The notes under the pieces were generated by a model. The model saw only the letters and a program-made list of their open reading frames with translations. It had not been told where the DNA came from and searched no databases. From contig JBHGNT010000014.1 of assembly GCA_043228905.1 (NCBI GenBank), positions 12,462,001 to 12,526,000 on the forward strand: 64,000 nucleotides of DNA, given 5' to 3'. The translations under genes were made by a program, and so were the position numbers. The DNA is from Azolla caroliniana (Eukaryota; Polypodiophyta). Below, piece after piece: positions 41,401 to 54,438 of this stretch; the stretch's first letter is position 1, and each line of letters begins with the position of its first letter.

Positions 41401-41787
41401 ATGGCGCCAAACCCACCCATGGATGCACACCTAGATTCCATTGACGTAACGACGGTAGATATGGCTGAAAGCCCTATGCAAGAAACGTCGCATGAAGAGC
41501 TGATACGAAAAGTTGCACACATGGAAGAAGGGTTGCAAGCAGAACAAACTAGAAAAAACACCAACTGCCGAACTAGCAAGAGAAGGCCCGCAGGATGAAC
41601 AAATGCAAGAGGCTAAACTAGAGTCGACAAAACCCACCGACCCCTCGAACCTAAGACAACAGAGCCTACCAGCCCCCTCGAATCCGTGCCTACAACGCAG
41701 ACCATGACACCCCCCAGAGCACCCACCGTAGTACTCGTGGAGATGGACCATCCGGAGCCGAACATCCTAGACATCTTTGACGACTGA
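41401..41787 (+). pseudogene. TE-A2 ORF remnant (relative of the coiled-coil ORF end)
   Basis: ATG 41401 (MAPNPPMDAHLDSIDVTT) opens a frame with a Glu-rich segment (HEELIRKVAHMEEGLQAEQ). The reading shifts +1 near 41550 into LEKTPTAELAREGPQDEQMQ and returns to the first frame near 41700, ending in PEPNILDIFDD and TGA at 41785-41787. That ending resembles PDEPSIFDIL at the end of the ORF at 114-2741, and both stop just before the same LTR type. It is far shorter, so most of the coiled coil is absent. Assignment rests mainly on the LTR match. Confidence 0.5.
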
Positions 41788-41798
41788 TGAAGGTCTTA

Positions 41799-42272
41799 TG
41801 TGGGTTCGATCGTACAAGCACTGTCCCACAAGCGTGCCATGTGTTAGTCACCTTGGACAGCCAAGTGAGAAAGGTCGAAAAGGAGAAAAGACAAAGGGAC
41901 GGTTACGGCAAGCAAAGAAGACGGATGGGGTTGTAACATAATGAAGAGGGAGTGTAACAACCGTTGCGTAGGGACATCCAAAGCGTAATTAATATTTTTA
42001 AGAAAAAATAACAGTTCACATGCGGAGCATAACCAACCATGGCCTGGTATATAAAGGGCATGGACACTTGTAATATTGAGCGATAATTTTGTATTCAAAA
42101 TCTGCAATATAGTTTCTGATTGCCTAACTCTCTGTGTTATCGTAACTCTTCATACCTATTTCGTGTTGAGTTCATTTTCTATGTTGAGTCATATACTCTA
42201 TGTAAGCTATTGCGTAAGAATTCAGTTGTAGCCCTCTTCCTAACCTCCACAATCTCCACGATTAAGTTAACA
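41799..42272 (+). repeat. LTR of element TE-A2
   Basis: 474 bp from TGTGGGTTCG to TTAACA. Its first ~45 bases match the LTR at 2744-3241, with shared CGTACAAG, CCCAC, GCGTGCCA and GTGTTA in the same order. TATA box TATATAA at 42048-42054. No left partner seen. Confidence 0.55.
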
Positions 42273-42389
42273 CTTACGAGCTCAATGCATAATCACTAGT
42301 ATCACGTTTATGACGTACTCTCCATTCCTGAACCACAATAACCTTGAGTCGAATCCCAAAGGATTGAGGATTCAACATCGTGTCACCTT

Positions 42390-42993
42390 AACTGGTAACA
42401 TTGAACTTCTTTCTCGGAAGCGCACCACCCATTCCTCTTTCCATTTTCTTCTTGTTGTTTATTCTTTTCTAGGGATTAGGGTTTGTCTGTGTTGGAACAC
42501 TTGTCGGCAACAGAAGATTCTCAACCCTCGCACTCTAATACCATGTAAAGATTTAAGTGCAAAAGTTAAGACAGAACACAACTGGCTCAGCCGAACAGCA
42601 ACAAAGATAACACAGAGAAACAATGGAGATACACAGAACTCAGGAGAGATAGAGTGAGAGTAGAAGACTCAAAATCTCAATTCAAAAATAATATGCTCTG
42701 TACATACAAGTGTGCTCAGAGAGCACTTTTATACAAGTCCTAGCAGTGGGCTGACACAAGTACTATCAGTATTTTAATGCTCATAAAGAGTGTACGACAC
42801 TAACTCCCTAAAATATTCCTAATACTAAGACTAGGAATATAGGCTCCAACGGCCTATCAGCATTTTCCTAGGTTGCCCTAGCTGTCAACTTATTCAGCCG
42901 ACTTCCCTTATCCGCGTCAACTGTCGGCTTCTTTAGCCGACCGGCCTATTGGCCTTTAGCCAATCCGGCTCATGTTGAGCTTGTCTCTCAACA
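42390..42993 (-). mobile_element. Copia-5: 5' LTR, PBS and gag start only
   Basis: Minus strand. LTR 42544-42993 (450 bp, TGTAAAG...CTCAACA on plus) has the CTTTTATACAAGTCC TATA region shared with the other Copia LTRs. PBS (TGGTATTAGAGT) is at 42532-42543. Gag ATG at 42444 reads MERGMGGALPRKKFNVTS then stop, comparable to MDRGMASSLP of Copia-4. The rest is missing; sequence left of about 42390 is unrecognised. Confidence 0.75.
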
Positions 42994-44001
42994 AAACCTA
43001 TATGTGTTGTATCCCAATGGAATGGTGCAAAAGAAGTGTGTACTTGATCCCAATCTTTGTCTTCTTAAGGCTTAATCTTATGAGAACCCATCAGTTGAGA
43101 CTCTCCATATGAATTCTATTACAGGCAAGACCATAATTTATCCCATGGTAAGTTGTACCTAGTATTCTACACACGAGGATACTTTGAGGGTTAATCAAGA
43201 GTGTAAATAAGGGAGGATTACTTTTAATCCTAGGAATTGAGACAACCCATAAGGGCAAAGTGCGAACTTGCTTGGGGGCCTTCAGTCTGGCTATAAATAT
43301 GAGGCCTACCTACCCTCATTAGTCACTTTATTCGACTACGTCGAGATTGTGACCTTGTGGTGAACAAACTCTTGTAGCGAGTGTGCTAGCATGTACGACT
43401 CGATGCCATGATGGTGGTATGGGATGCCAATCAAGGCTCGAGTTCTTCTCGATCCCTTCGCTCGGGGGTGATCAACTGGATCGACACCCTTCTTTCTCTA
43501 TGTTTCTCTTATCTGCCTATCATTTATTTCCTTATTTAGTGCTTACATTACGAATAATCTCTATAGCACAAAATGGCAAATTGGAAAGCCAACCATGTTC
43601 GAATACTTGCCACCACCTTGCATTTGACTTACATACATTCCACACCTTTTTTGCTTGAGGCAATAACCAAGACAAGAATGTCATTCAATGATGATATATT
43701 ATATTTGTGTTGACATGTAACAAGTGTGTACCATACTTTAACCAACAATAAGCCCAAGGAGCACCATTTGCTTTCATTGGCAAATATCAATAATGGTATT
43801 ATCTTGTGATTTTTCTTAATAAATACATAATTTGGGGGATACATAACCATTGTTTAGAATCTTCAAACTTTGACAACCTTTGAGATTCAAGAGCAACCAC
43901 ATCCCCTATTCTACAACCTCCAATCGAAGCTAGCAATTGAACTGAGAATTCAACTTATCTTTTCCAAGCTAATTGAATAATGGAGAAGAAACTAGCAAAT
44001 C

Positions 44002-44004
<3 letters not shown>

Positions 44005-44069
<65 letters not shown>
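44005..44069. repeat. (CT)n microsatellite
   Basis: About 32 uninterrupted CT units. Confidence 0.97.
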
Positions 44070-44071
<2 letters not shown>

Positions 44072-45676
44072 AAGAACATTGGTAGTGGTGTCTTTGAGCT
44101 CACTTTATCCTATCTATTTGTCTATCTTATCTCTTATTCTTTCTCCCTCACTTTCATAATTATAACTTTCTGGTCTATGTTCAAAGCTCAACATAGCCAC
44201 CATAAATTGTTAATCCGATGAATGAATAGTGTGTGAATTTCACAATATGTGCATTCAAAATCTGCCACATACATATATAAACATTTTTCCTTAGGCCTTA
44301 GTTATTTACATGTGTACATTCACAAGAGATATGTCTATTTCATGTAAGGCTAACTTGACCAATAAAAAGATGCTTAAGGTTTTCATTTTCTTCCTTTAAT
44401 TTTGATAACTAACGAGAAGGGAAACATGTCATCCACAATTAGCCCTAGAGAGTGAAACATTTGTGTACTGACGTGCATGCTTTAAGAGAATGTAACAACA
44501 AGAAAAACGTCTCTTTATGCATCGAAATATGGGACCAGAAAGAAGACATGAAGGGAACATTGCTTTTTGACAAAAGGTGAAGAGTAGTTGTAGTTCACAC
44601 ATACTTGGACTTCGTAAGCTTAGACAATTTCCCTCCATGTCATGATAACTTGAGTACAATTTAGGACCCAATAATGTCAAAGATTGTGCACTTTGAGGAC
44701 GCCATTTAAGGAGTGGTCCCTTTACCCTAAATACATACATGGGTACAAGTAACCTTACTGTTCATAACTAGTTAATGTAAAATAATCAAGGATATCTTTC
44801 TCCTTTTCTCTTACGGTGACTAGCACAAAAACATGGTGTTAAATTTCGGATTGCACAAATTATATTTGGTTCCATGTTGTCATGAAAAAAAAAATAGCTT
44901 GTTTCTCTCCATGAATTCTATCTTATTGGGGCAACACATTTTCTCTTACACATAGTTTGAAAGGATCCTCATTCACTTATAACAAGGAGAAGAAGAAGCA
45001 ATCCTTTTCTTGCTTCAAAGCCAACCAACGAACAATATTGACATGTGTTATTGAGAAAATGTTGTTGGCAAAAGGAGCATTAAGTGTATTGACTTCTTGA
45101 AAGAGGCTAGTGTGTGTCTGAAATGGTATATAGATTGAAGATATACATATCGAAGCCGAAAAAAGATGAGAAAGGGATGATTCCATCAGAAATTGTATAG
45201 AGTCAATACAACCCTTCTTCTAGATGTGAATATATCCCACAAGATCCCCCACAAAAAATAAGAAAAATCATCCCCATCTTCCCAATGGATATTATAGGGA
45301 AATAAATACAACGAGAATAAATAATAAGCAAATATACTACTAGCAAGCAAACAGTACATGTGATATTGTGATAAAAAGAGCAAATGGCAAGATACTATGA
45401 ACCTTTATAATATTAATGTTGTTATATGATAGACATGATGACAATTTCTTAATATGTATGTATATATATATATATATTAGAGATAGATCATGATGAAATA
45501 ACACACGCATCTATATACATAGGGAGAGAGAGGTCACATCAAAAGAGTGAAGAAAAGGTCAGAGAGAGAAAGGCCATGCAACGTCGTTTGTGGCCTCATC
45601 ACAAGAACGAATCTTCAGGTCCCATCATTTCTTCTTTCCTTGCAAGATGGCATCATTATCCATGGTCTTAACACAC

Positions 45677-45678
<2 letters not shown>

Positions 45679-45756
<78 letters not shown>
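45679..45756. repeat. (TG)n microsatellite
   Basis: 39 TG units, uninterrupted. Confidence 0.97.
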
Positions 45757-45758
<2 letters not shown>

Positions 45759-45927
45759 GGAACTAGAGATCCTTCTCATAGGTGTGTACAGTTCAAGACT
45801 TTTTCGACAAATCATATTTTGTCATTGCCACCCATCCTCCCCTATTGGATGCCTACACTTTATGCTATTTTTCTTGTTGTGCACATGCCACATTTTCGAT
45901 TTATAATATGTCTTGTTTTTATAGGTA

Positions 45928-45968
45928 GGGCTAAGCGGGGCAAGGTGGGGTGGGGTGGGGTGGGATAG
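45928..45968 (+). repeat. GGGGT-rich tract with G-quadruplex potential
   Basis: GGGGCAAGG followed by three TGGGG units and TGGGA; four or more G-runs of at least three with one-base spacers. Confidence 0.75.
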
Positions 45969-46185
45969 GGATGCTTTCTTTTTGTATAAAGCTTTTGCTA
46001 ACCACTTCTTCTAAGGTGGGACTCCCTAGTATAAGATTTTTAAAAAGGAGCGAGTATGAGCACTAAATATATATTGGTGTTTGTGTATAAGGGAGATTTC
46101 TAGATTTAATTTAAAGGCATGTTTCCATAAATGCTTAAATATATCGGTATATGACAAAGACATGAAGTCGAGAAAGTGAAAGATG

Positions 46186-46187
<2 letters not shown>

Positions 46188-46264
<77 letters not shown>
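46188..46264. repeat. (GT)n(GA)n compound microsatellite
   Basis: About 30 GT units followed directly by about 8 GA units. Confidence 0.97.
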
Positions 46265-46265
<1 letters not shown>

Positions 46266-46514
46266 TTTATAGCTTGGTTTGCATGCATAAATGTATCGAA
46301 ATACAACAAATACATGAACTCCGAGAAAGAGAAAGATGTATTGAATATGTGCAAGTGTGTGTGAACAAGAGTAGAGAGCCCTTCACATCAACAATATCTA
46401 GCATGGTGGAAATGATTCCCAACATGTGTAGTAAATGTATCAATAAATGAAAGAGACATGAATTCACATACATTCATATACATATACATATGCATACATA
46501 CATACATATATATG

Positions 46515-46561
46515 AAGAGAGAGAGAGAGAGAGGGGGGGGGGGGGGGGGGGAGGGGGGGGG
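46515..46561 (+). repeat. (GA)n followed by poly-G
   Basis: GA units, then an 18-19 base G run, one A, and a further G run. Such long G runs are also prone to assembly or sequencing error. Confidence 0.95.
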
Positions 46562-49500
46562 TTAGGTTGTCCTTTGATTTATCTCTCATACCATCCTCCA
46601 ATTGTACTTGTGTGCTTTTAAAAGTTTTTACATGTTTGGAAAAAAGATAGGACTCTTTTAAGCTTTTGGGACACAAGTAAAAAGGGAGTTGGGGGAGAGG
46701 GAGAGCAATGCATCATCTCTCTTGGTACTCCTACTTCTCATTTATCTATAGTTTTTATCTTTCCAATTTGCCAATCCCGAGATCAACCCAACCCACACCT
46801 ATGAAGGAAGGACAATGTCTAGTGCAATGTCCCCCCATCCCACCTTTTCCCAAATCATCACCTCCCTAACTCAAACCTTATCATCACCCACAAGTCTTTC
46901 GTGCTACAAGAGGAACATCTCTTGTAGACAGTCGTATAACTTGAACATCTCACGATCTTGTTCTCGTTTCAATTGATGAGGAGAACTTAAGTTTGTTAAC
47001 AACATGTGGGAGCACAAGAAAAAAAAAGTGAATCTACAATATTTCTAACTTAGGATTTTGATGTGCATTCTTAAATAGACATCCATCTAAGACGTTTTTT
47101 TATGGATAAATTGATATGACATCAAAGACTTCTAGACATCTTTAAGTCGATCACTTAACGGTGATCCTCTTGAATATAAGGCTTGACATTGACTAGAGAT
47201 AAGTATTAAGTATGCTTTTGTTATGATTTTTATAGTTCACTTATGTTAAAGATGCATTAATTTGAGTAAGGTTCTCAATCACACAAATAGATGCATGGTT
47301 CCCACCATTCTCTTCATATTAAATTAGATCTTCAAGAATTTACCCATAACTTTATAATATTTATGCCATGTACATTCGAAGAGAATGTAATGATATGCAG
47401 ATTATTCAAGGACAGAAAGTTGAATGGATGTTTACCAAGCGTTTTCAATAGATTTTTTACTCATGATTTGTGACAAACCCTATAAAAATGAACTCATCCT
47501 AGAACATTTGGCATACAAAATACGTAGTTTGATACCATATCAATGTCATCCTCTCATATTATTTTTGATGCATATCACAAATTTGCAAGGAAATTATAAT
47601 ATCGATCTAAAGGGGGTGAATATATGATAAAAAGTTTCACCCACCCCACCCACCCTCCTTTTGTGTTTGTTTTACTACACCTAAGGAAGTGTGAACACAT
47701 TGAAAAACCATAATTAAAGAAAGAATACCCAATTCTTTAGACAATGAATTTCAAAACGACACATGGAAAAGAATAGAGCATATTTTTATTTTTTGTAGAT
47801 TTTCACAGAGCTCGTGAATGTGTTGAAAGTAGTGGGTGCATTGTTCTATTACACTAGCATCGTTTAGCCCAGCATTCACGTGAGTCATATTCTGGATTCA
47901 CAAAATACACGTTAAAACCAACTATTAATATAGTATCCCCATAAAATTTGCTTAATGCTAATGTTGGTTTGTTTGCATCACTTTCAAGTCTACAATTTAT
48001 AGCCTATGAGATGTTGTAGAATCCTATATCAAGCACTACTTCTAAGCTCATAAATCTCAACTCAAGTTTGCACGACACTCATGGAATCTAAGAGACAAAG
48101 CATGTGTCAAACGAGGACAGTCCTCAATTTCGTCATTCTTTAATGAACCCATACTGTCATTTCTTCCTTTCCATGACTTGAATTAATCAAAGTATGGATT
48201 GCCAACTTTTAAAAAGTGGATCCTCTTACATAAAACCCTCAAACTTCCTTTCATCATATTCTAATCTAAAATGTGAGATTTTTGTAGCATTAAGATGTAC
48301 ATGTAGTATCATCAAACATGGGACCTAGTGAGAGTCTCTCAATTACGCACTCTTTAAGAGTAGCGACCTTTATCCCACCCTAAATAAGTTTGCTTTTCCA
48401 TGTAGCAAACATTAAAAAGCTCACACATGATTATAAACGATCTATAGCGCATTTGAGGATTTCAATCATACGAAGAACACCAGAATCACCTTTGGAACCT
48501 ATATAATTAAGTATAAAGCACTTACACTCTTTCAACTCATAAATTTTCACCATGAATAGTACTATGCATAATGTAAATAATATTGCTTAAAAGGTTGTCT
48601 TTACATTCATGGAAATACATATGTAGAGAGGCATCGTATTTATGAAACGGTAGAGTGGTTTATTTTTTGTGTTCATGTGAAATAAAAGGCTGAAATCATC
48701 GCAATATCCTCACCACCATGGATGAGTATGACCACAAGTTTCTCATAGACCTTATATATGTTGGGTGCAATCACCATCAACATGAATTGTGTCTAATGAA
48801 GTATGCATACCTTGATCTATACATGATCTGGTTTTGTTAAGGACAATCACTATTTTTTGAGTGCATAGAAAGAAAATGATTTAATTGAGCACTGAATCAC
48901 CTTGCAAGATCTTTTAAAGTTTGCAGTTTTGCAATAAGAAAACTACTCTAATATTTGGTCATATCTTTAAAAACAACGATGGTAGTGCTCCTTTCCTTTC
49001 CAATTATCCTTTTTTAATTGTTCCATATTTTTTTTCTAGTGGTAAAAGTAAAAGCCATTTTTGTACTCTTTGCTTGGCTGATTTCCTTAGATTTTCCATT
49101 TCTCAAACAAGGATTCACCTTATTGCTAGCATGGGGTAAAGCTATATCAGGAAAATTCCATCAAGCCTTAAATTCACGATAATGAGTTTGTCGAGGTATA
49201 CTCGAATCGTTAACAACAACATTTACAAGTCTATGAAATATAAATCGATATAGAAAGAGTACCAAGTGAAATTCCTTTATCAAGCTCAACAATACCTTTT
49301 ACAGCACATATATTTATGCATAAATCCTAGTCCAACCTAGACTCCCGTGAGGTTAAATGAGGCACTAAGATCCCGAATTCAAAATAATGAAATGAGGGTT
49401 AAATGGAGGGTCACGGCTCAAAAATAATGAAATGGCCACATTTATACAAGAGGAATGGGCAACAAATCTTACATAAAAAGAGAGAATGAGGAGAGGATTA

Positions 49501-49859
49501 AACCTGACCTCCAGACCTATGGTACATGTATCCACTTACTGTAAGGATTGGATTCGGCTCGGGAATGTGATTTTTCTTCCCATGCTTTCGGACGATTGAT
49601 AAGGATTCTACCAAAGGCCATAGCCGAAAAGACAATCTCTCGCCAATTCTTCCTGGATAATAATAATCCATAGTTATTGCGTGTGGAAAATGTCGATCAA
49701 AGGTATATATGTGTGAATGGATGGGTAGGCTTTTGCTAGAATCTTCTATTCAGGCAAGACCTAGCCAATCAACTTGGTCTCCTACATGTGTCGACCAATG
49801 TTTGAGAAAGAACGAGGCACCGCCCTTACAAAGTTGATCTTTGCGATTAAATCCCAAAT

Positions 49860-52800
49860 TCAATACTTAGGGGTCCCTTCACGTGTAGTCTCCGCCTTCG
49901 TCGTACCCGGATACGAGGAACTTACACCAGGCATCCTTTGATGAGGAATACTTCCCGTCGAGCCTTCCTTCCCACCATGTGAACCAACCCCTAAGAAATC
50001 CAATGTTGTTCGATCGCCTTCATTTTTCTCTCTTCCAAGTGCACTATCAAGCCCCAACATTGGTGTTGGTGCTTGGGTTGGTGTTGGGTTATTCGGTACC
50101 TTAGAAGCAGTACCTAGAAACATGTCACTATGCCAATTGCTATCCCCTGCGAAACTCCTCGGGTTTCTAGATGAATACGAGACATCAGCAAATAATGCCG
50201 ATCTCGAATTCATGGAGGAGGCTTCAACACTTCCTAATTGTCCATCATAGGACATTGGAGTCCGAAGGGAGTCTCCTCCATGTCTATATGCCCCATAGTC
50301 ATAAGTATGATGAGCCGCCCCACCTTGTTGCGTCGATGAGAGAGGGGCATATCCACGCCACGAACTCGAACTAGATAATGTGGGACCAGCCCATGAATCT
50401 TGACCACTTCCACTCGATACCATTGGGCTCGCGTTCCCTCGTAGACCAAAGTTCCGTAATAAATATGGATTGCTTGCGGTCGCACCCATCATTGCTGCTT
50501 TCTGAAGCAATGCAGTGGCGGGCATTTGACCGCTCGAAGTATGGTGCCGATGATGACTAGATGGTTTCGATGGGTTCCGGAAGTAGTTCGGGCTCATAAT
50601 CGTACTACCACCACCCGAAGGGAGCGAGAATCGAGGGATCGAGGAAGAATTCTCGAGCATGACACCAGAATTCATAGGTAGATCTGAAATGCCGTTGCTT
50701 GGGCCGACCCCATATACCTGCTGTTCGGGATCGCTATTACCAGAAGTCAACATGGATGTGAAAATACCAAGATTCCCATCCAGGAGTGGGGGTCTGGCTT
50801 GATGATTCGCGTCTTGCAAAATAGCCCAATTGCTCGGATTCGTAACTGGCATTGAAATAGGGTTGGGATTTGATTCGGCTAAGCAAGCTAGCCCTGGGGG
50901 ACCAGGGCCTGGTCCAGTCCCTAGGCATAGAGACAATGCTGGACCTTTGCTTGGCTTGTAAGCTTTTTCTCTACCATCTTGAATTCTCCACGTGGGCGAT
51001 ACTGATGATGGAGGGTTGGGTTCGAATGCCAGTTTCACACTAGGATCGGACACTTCATTATGTGATCGAGGTGTTGACGGAGCATCGATGGCTGTATTAG
51101 AAAGGTCCCCCCCTCTCATAGGACCCGATAATGTGTTTGTTTCGTCATTGTGACCACCACTGGATGATTGTTGTTGCTGCTGGATTTCCACTTGCTTGTG
51201 AACTGTGGCTCTTGCACTCTCTTCGGCTAATGCATCACAGAAGGCCCTGTGAGTGATAAAACTGTCCCTCCTGCATGTCATATGAGGAAAAACCCCTTTG
51301 AGATAAGTGTCACACAAATCATATGTAGGTCAAATGCTTAGTAATAGTTTAATGGTGGTAACATAGGAGTGTTTTACTGTAATGAGATGAAGCTATATAA
51401 TGCAACATTGACTGTATGTTACATGGAAAAGCTCTTTAGGAGTTAAAGTTTTTGAAATACTCCCAGATAAGAATCAATGTGGCTCATGTCTGATATTTTC
51501 TGGGGGCATTTTTAATAATATCTTACAATACTAATGGAGAACTTTAATACAAGCAATCCACAAAAGAATATTTGTCGATAGATAATGTTTGGACAATACA
51601 GTACTTCGAAGCTCTCAACGAAAATCGTATATGTGGCACTACACAATTATTCAAGACATTGTCTATCAAACTTGTGTATTATATATGCATGGACAAGTTC
51701 AAAAACATGTAGAATGATTACACGGAGTAAGCTCTAGGCATTCCTCTCTTGGTGTTCCTAATCACTCATGTTTTCTCTACTATGTTTTTACTAGTATCGG
51801 TAACTAACACTATTCCACAATGCAGCTAGAATCATATAGGTGGGGAAATGTCGTAAGAGTTCTTATGCAAATCAATGTGGTTTATCATAACATGGATTGT
51901 AATCAGCACGCAACCTTTCTGCCAGGTCAATGACTTTTCATAAAAATGAAAACAATTTTGGAAAATGATTAGCAACTAAGTAGAAAGATTAGTAAACTAC
52001 TGTGTTGGTTTCATCGATCGATTCGATCAAGTCCTGATCTTCATCAAAATGCTTGCTAACCTGCCTCTAAAGGTTGATTGATCCTTATCACACCATCGAG
52101 TCGAGCCTAGGAAATCCTTACCAGCTTGAAAAATATCAATAAAATCCATTCATCATATCATATCATCATCATTGTAGTCATGGAGTCTACAAAATCCTTT
52201 AACTGACCTCAACAAAGATTGATCAATCTACCCATCATAATCATCATTGAGTGGAAAAAAAATCCTGAACTAAATCTTGATCAATCTAAATCATAATTAT
52301 TGACCCTACCAAATCCGTAACTAATCTTGACAACGAACAATTAATCCATATCATCCTATTACGATAATCATACCACAATTATAAAATGTACATGCACAAA
52401 AGAAATCTCATGTACAAACCTTGAGAATAATGTTCCACAATCACATCGATACTCACGGGTCCCACACACTTTCTGGTGGGCTTTCCAATCCGAATGGACA
52501 GCATATCTCTTCGAGCATTTCTCGCACTTCCATTTCTTCTCTCCATGCTTCCTCGAGAAGTGTTTCTTAATGCCAGTAAGATCTCCAAGTGCCCTAGAAG
52601 GATCATGATGTACGCACGAGATCTCAGGACAAACATAGACTTTTTTCTTCACCTCGATACCATCTACCCTTTGTTTGAGCTTCCATGGAAGGTTGTGACC
52701 TCTCCTATGAAGTTGAAGGTTTTGATCTCTCTGGAAACCCTTACCACAAACCTCACATGAAAACCTATTTGTTGCCATTAGGGTTTTGGGTGAGAGTGCT

Positions 52801-53580
52801 ATAACCTCTGCATCTGGGTCTGTAGAGAGAAGGAAGAAACAGTTATTATTACTACCCATATGAAAGAAGAACATTCAGAAAAGAATTTGATCTTCTTGTA
52901 GAGACAAGTTTAGAACAAGGTAGAGTTTGTAGTAACCCATACGTTAGAGGCAATATTATTTCATGAGTGTGGAAAGCAGAAGCAGAATTATAACAACCCA
53001 AAAGAAGACAACATTCAGAAAAGCCCACAAAATTTCATTTAGAGACAGTATGAGAGCAAATTCAAAGAGAACCCAAAAAAGAAAAATATCAAAGGAAAGA
53101 AAATCCAATTAGAGAATAGATTAGATCATGTATGAGGAAAGGAAACGTTAATCACAACCCACCCATATATCAAGAAAAACACATCAAAGAAAAGAAACCC
53201 ATTAGGTATACAAAGGATTAGAGCAAAGTGAATCATGACCCAAATGAAGAAGATATTGAAAACAAGAAGAAGAAGAAGAAGAAGAAGTAGAAGAGTATCC
53301 ATTTAGAGATAAATGTTAGCAGAGCAAAATGGCTCAAAACCCATTTAATAAAGAAACAGGACTCAGAAGAAAAAGCCAATTTAGAGGTAAATGTTAGAAT
53401 ATATCTATCTGTATTATATATAGAGAGAGAGAGACAGAGAGACAGAGAGACAGAGGGAATTGATTTACCTGGGGTACCAGGGAGATTTCTCTTCTTCTTC
53501 ACTGTGCTATTACCTCCCTCCTCAGCACTATTTGTGGCCATTGAAGCAAATCCAGAAGCTTCTCCAGATGCAGAGGACAT
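49860..53580 (-). CDS. IDD/BIRD-family C2H2 zinc-finger transcription factor (three exons, 640 residues)
   Basis: Exons 53580-53469, 52819-52420 and 51270-49860. Introns have GT...AG ends (CCAG|GTAAAT to CTACAG|ACC; TCAAG|GTTTGT to ATGCAG|GAGG) and give one frame of 640 codons plus stop. Residues 28-37 (KKKRNLPGTP) are the conserved nuclear-localisation and start motif. Four fingers follow: C59-H79 (FSCEVCGKGFQRDQNLQLHR), C101-H129, the C2HC finger C136-C156, and C163-C182, whose CDCGTLFSRRDSFITHRAFC is split by intron 2. The C-terminal half is Ser/Gly/Asn/Gln-rich with two IDD motifs: PATALLQKAAMMGA (near 421-434) and TTLDFLGVG (592-600). In known IDDs the fingers bind DNA and the C-terminal motifs contact GRAS proteins such as SHR, SCR and DELLA. 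The paralogue group is not assigned. No defect is visible and it is the only host gene found here. Confidence 0.95.
51271..52419 (-). other. Intron 2 of the IDD gene
   Basis: 1149 bp, AT-rich, splits the fourth zinc finger within the Arg-171 codon (phase 2), joining FSR to RDSFITHR. It holds no supported ORF. Confidence 0.9.
52820..53468 (-). other. Intron 1 of the IDD gene
   Basis: 649 bp, phase 1, between PGTP and DPDAEV. A-rich on the plus strand, with a GAA/AAG repeat near 53262-53290 and GACAGAGA repeats near 53425-53455. Confidence 0.9.
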
Positions 53581-53759
53581 GATAACATATATATAAGATA
53601 TGATAATGTTCTTCTTTCTTCCTCTACTCTATGTATATTCTATTTACAAAGATTTTACAATATGAAGCTTAAACCCAGAAATTTGAGCAAAGAAACTCTA
53701 TATCTTCCTTCAACAGATTTCTCAATCTAGTCATAGAAAAAAGATTTACATAGAATCCC

Positions 53760-53778
53760 TCTTCTTCTTCTTCTTCAC

Positions 53779-53834
<56 letters not shown>
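53760..53834. repeat. (CTT)n and (CT)n upstream of the IDD start
   Basis: CTT units (53760-53776) then about 26 CT units (53782-53834), 180-255 bases upstream of the ATG; GA/GAA-rich on the gene's sense strand. This lies in the likely promoter or 5' UTR. GA repeats are known binding sites of plant BBR/BPC proteins; a regulatory role here is inference. Confidence 0.85.
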
Positions 53835-53837
<3 letters not shown>

Positions 53838-54376
53838 CTTCTCACTAATTACCCTCTCCCTCTCTCTGTCTCTGTCTCTCTCTTTTTGACTACTTTTCTC
53901 TTCTCATGGCTGCATTAATTATCTCCCCTCCCCCTTTCTGGACCACACTACACACCTCACAAACTGTGCTCATTAATGGTTAAAGTAATTGTCATTAAGC
54001 TCCCCGTAATTACCTTGCCACATCCAAAAGTTGTGATTAAGATCAGCTTAATCACCTTGCTAATCTTGGGTTAATTGCTAGATCTCCCTTCTGCCCCCCC
54101 CCCCCCCCCCAATAAAAAATAAAAAATAAAATAAAACACAGTGTGTTTAAAGGAATTGAGATCAAAGCTTAAGATCCCTTTTAATTATTTACTTTGCTAA
54201 TAATGTTGGTCAAATGTTAAGATCATCTTTAATTTTCTTTTTGCAAATGTTTAGGTTAATGAAGGGATGAGAAAAAAAAAGAAAGGAAGGAAGAGGGGTG
54301 GGTCTCAAAATGTTTACCCTTTTTTTGTTCTTCTTTTTTTAAGGGCTAACTAAGTCTTTAGTGACAACTACAATTA

Positions 54377-54438
54377 CATACATATCTCCATCTCCATCTC
54401 CATCTCTATCTCTATCTCTAGCTATCTCTATCTCTTTG
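54377..54438. repeat. (ATCTCC)n/(ATCTCT)n array
   Basis: Imperfect hexanucleotide tandem units over about 60 bases. Confidence 0.85.

Larger units (their letters stand above)
42994..49859. other. AT-rich intergenic DNA, no supported gene
   Basis: No ORF with recognisable protein features on either strand. It holds several microsatellites (listed separately). A possible old LTR fragment lies near 43200-43470, with a TATA-like CTATAAATATGAGG near 43291 and a C/G-richer segment after it. The rest shows nothing I can name. Confidence 0.7.

Noticed and set aside
42310-42657. 115-codon plus-strand ORF
   Set aside because: Crosses the Copia-5 gag start, PBS and LTR in antisense; no protein features.
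45547-45968. ORFs encoding (Cys-Val)n and (Thr-His)n
   Set aside because: Translation of the TG/CA microsatellite.
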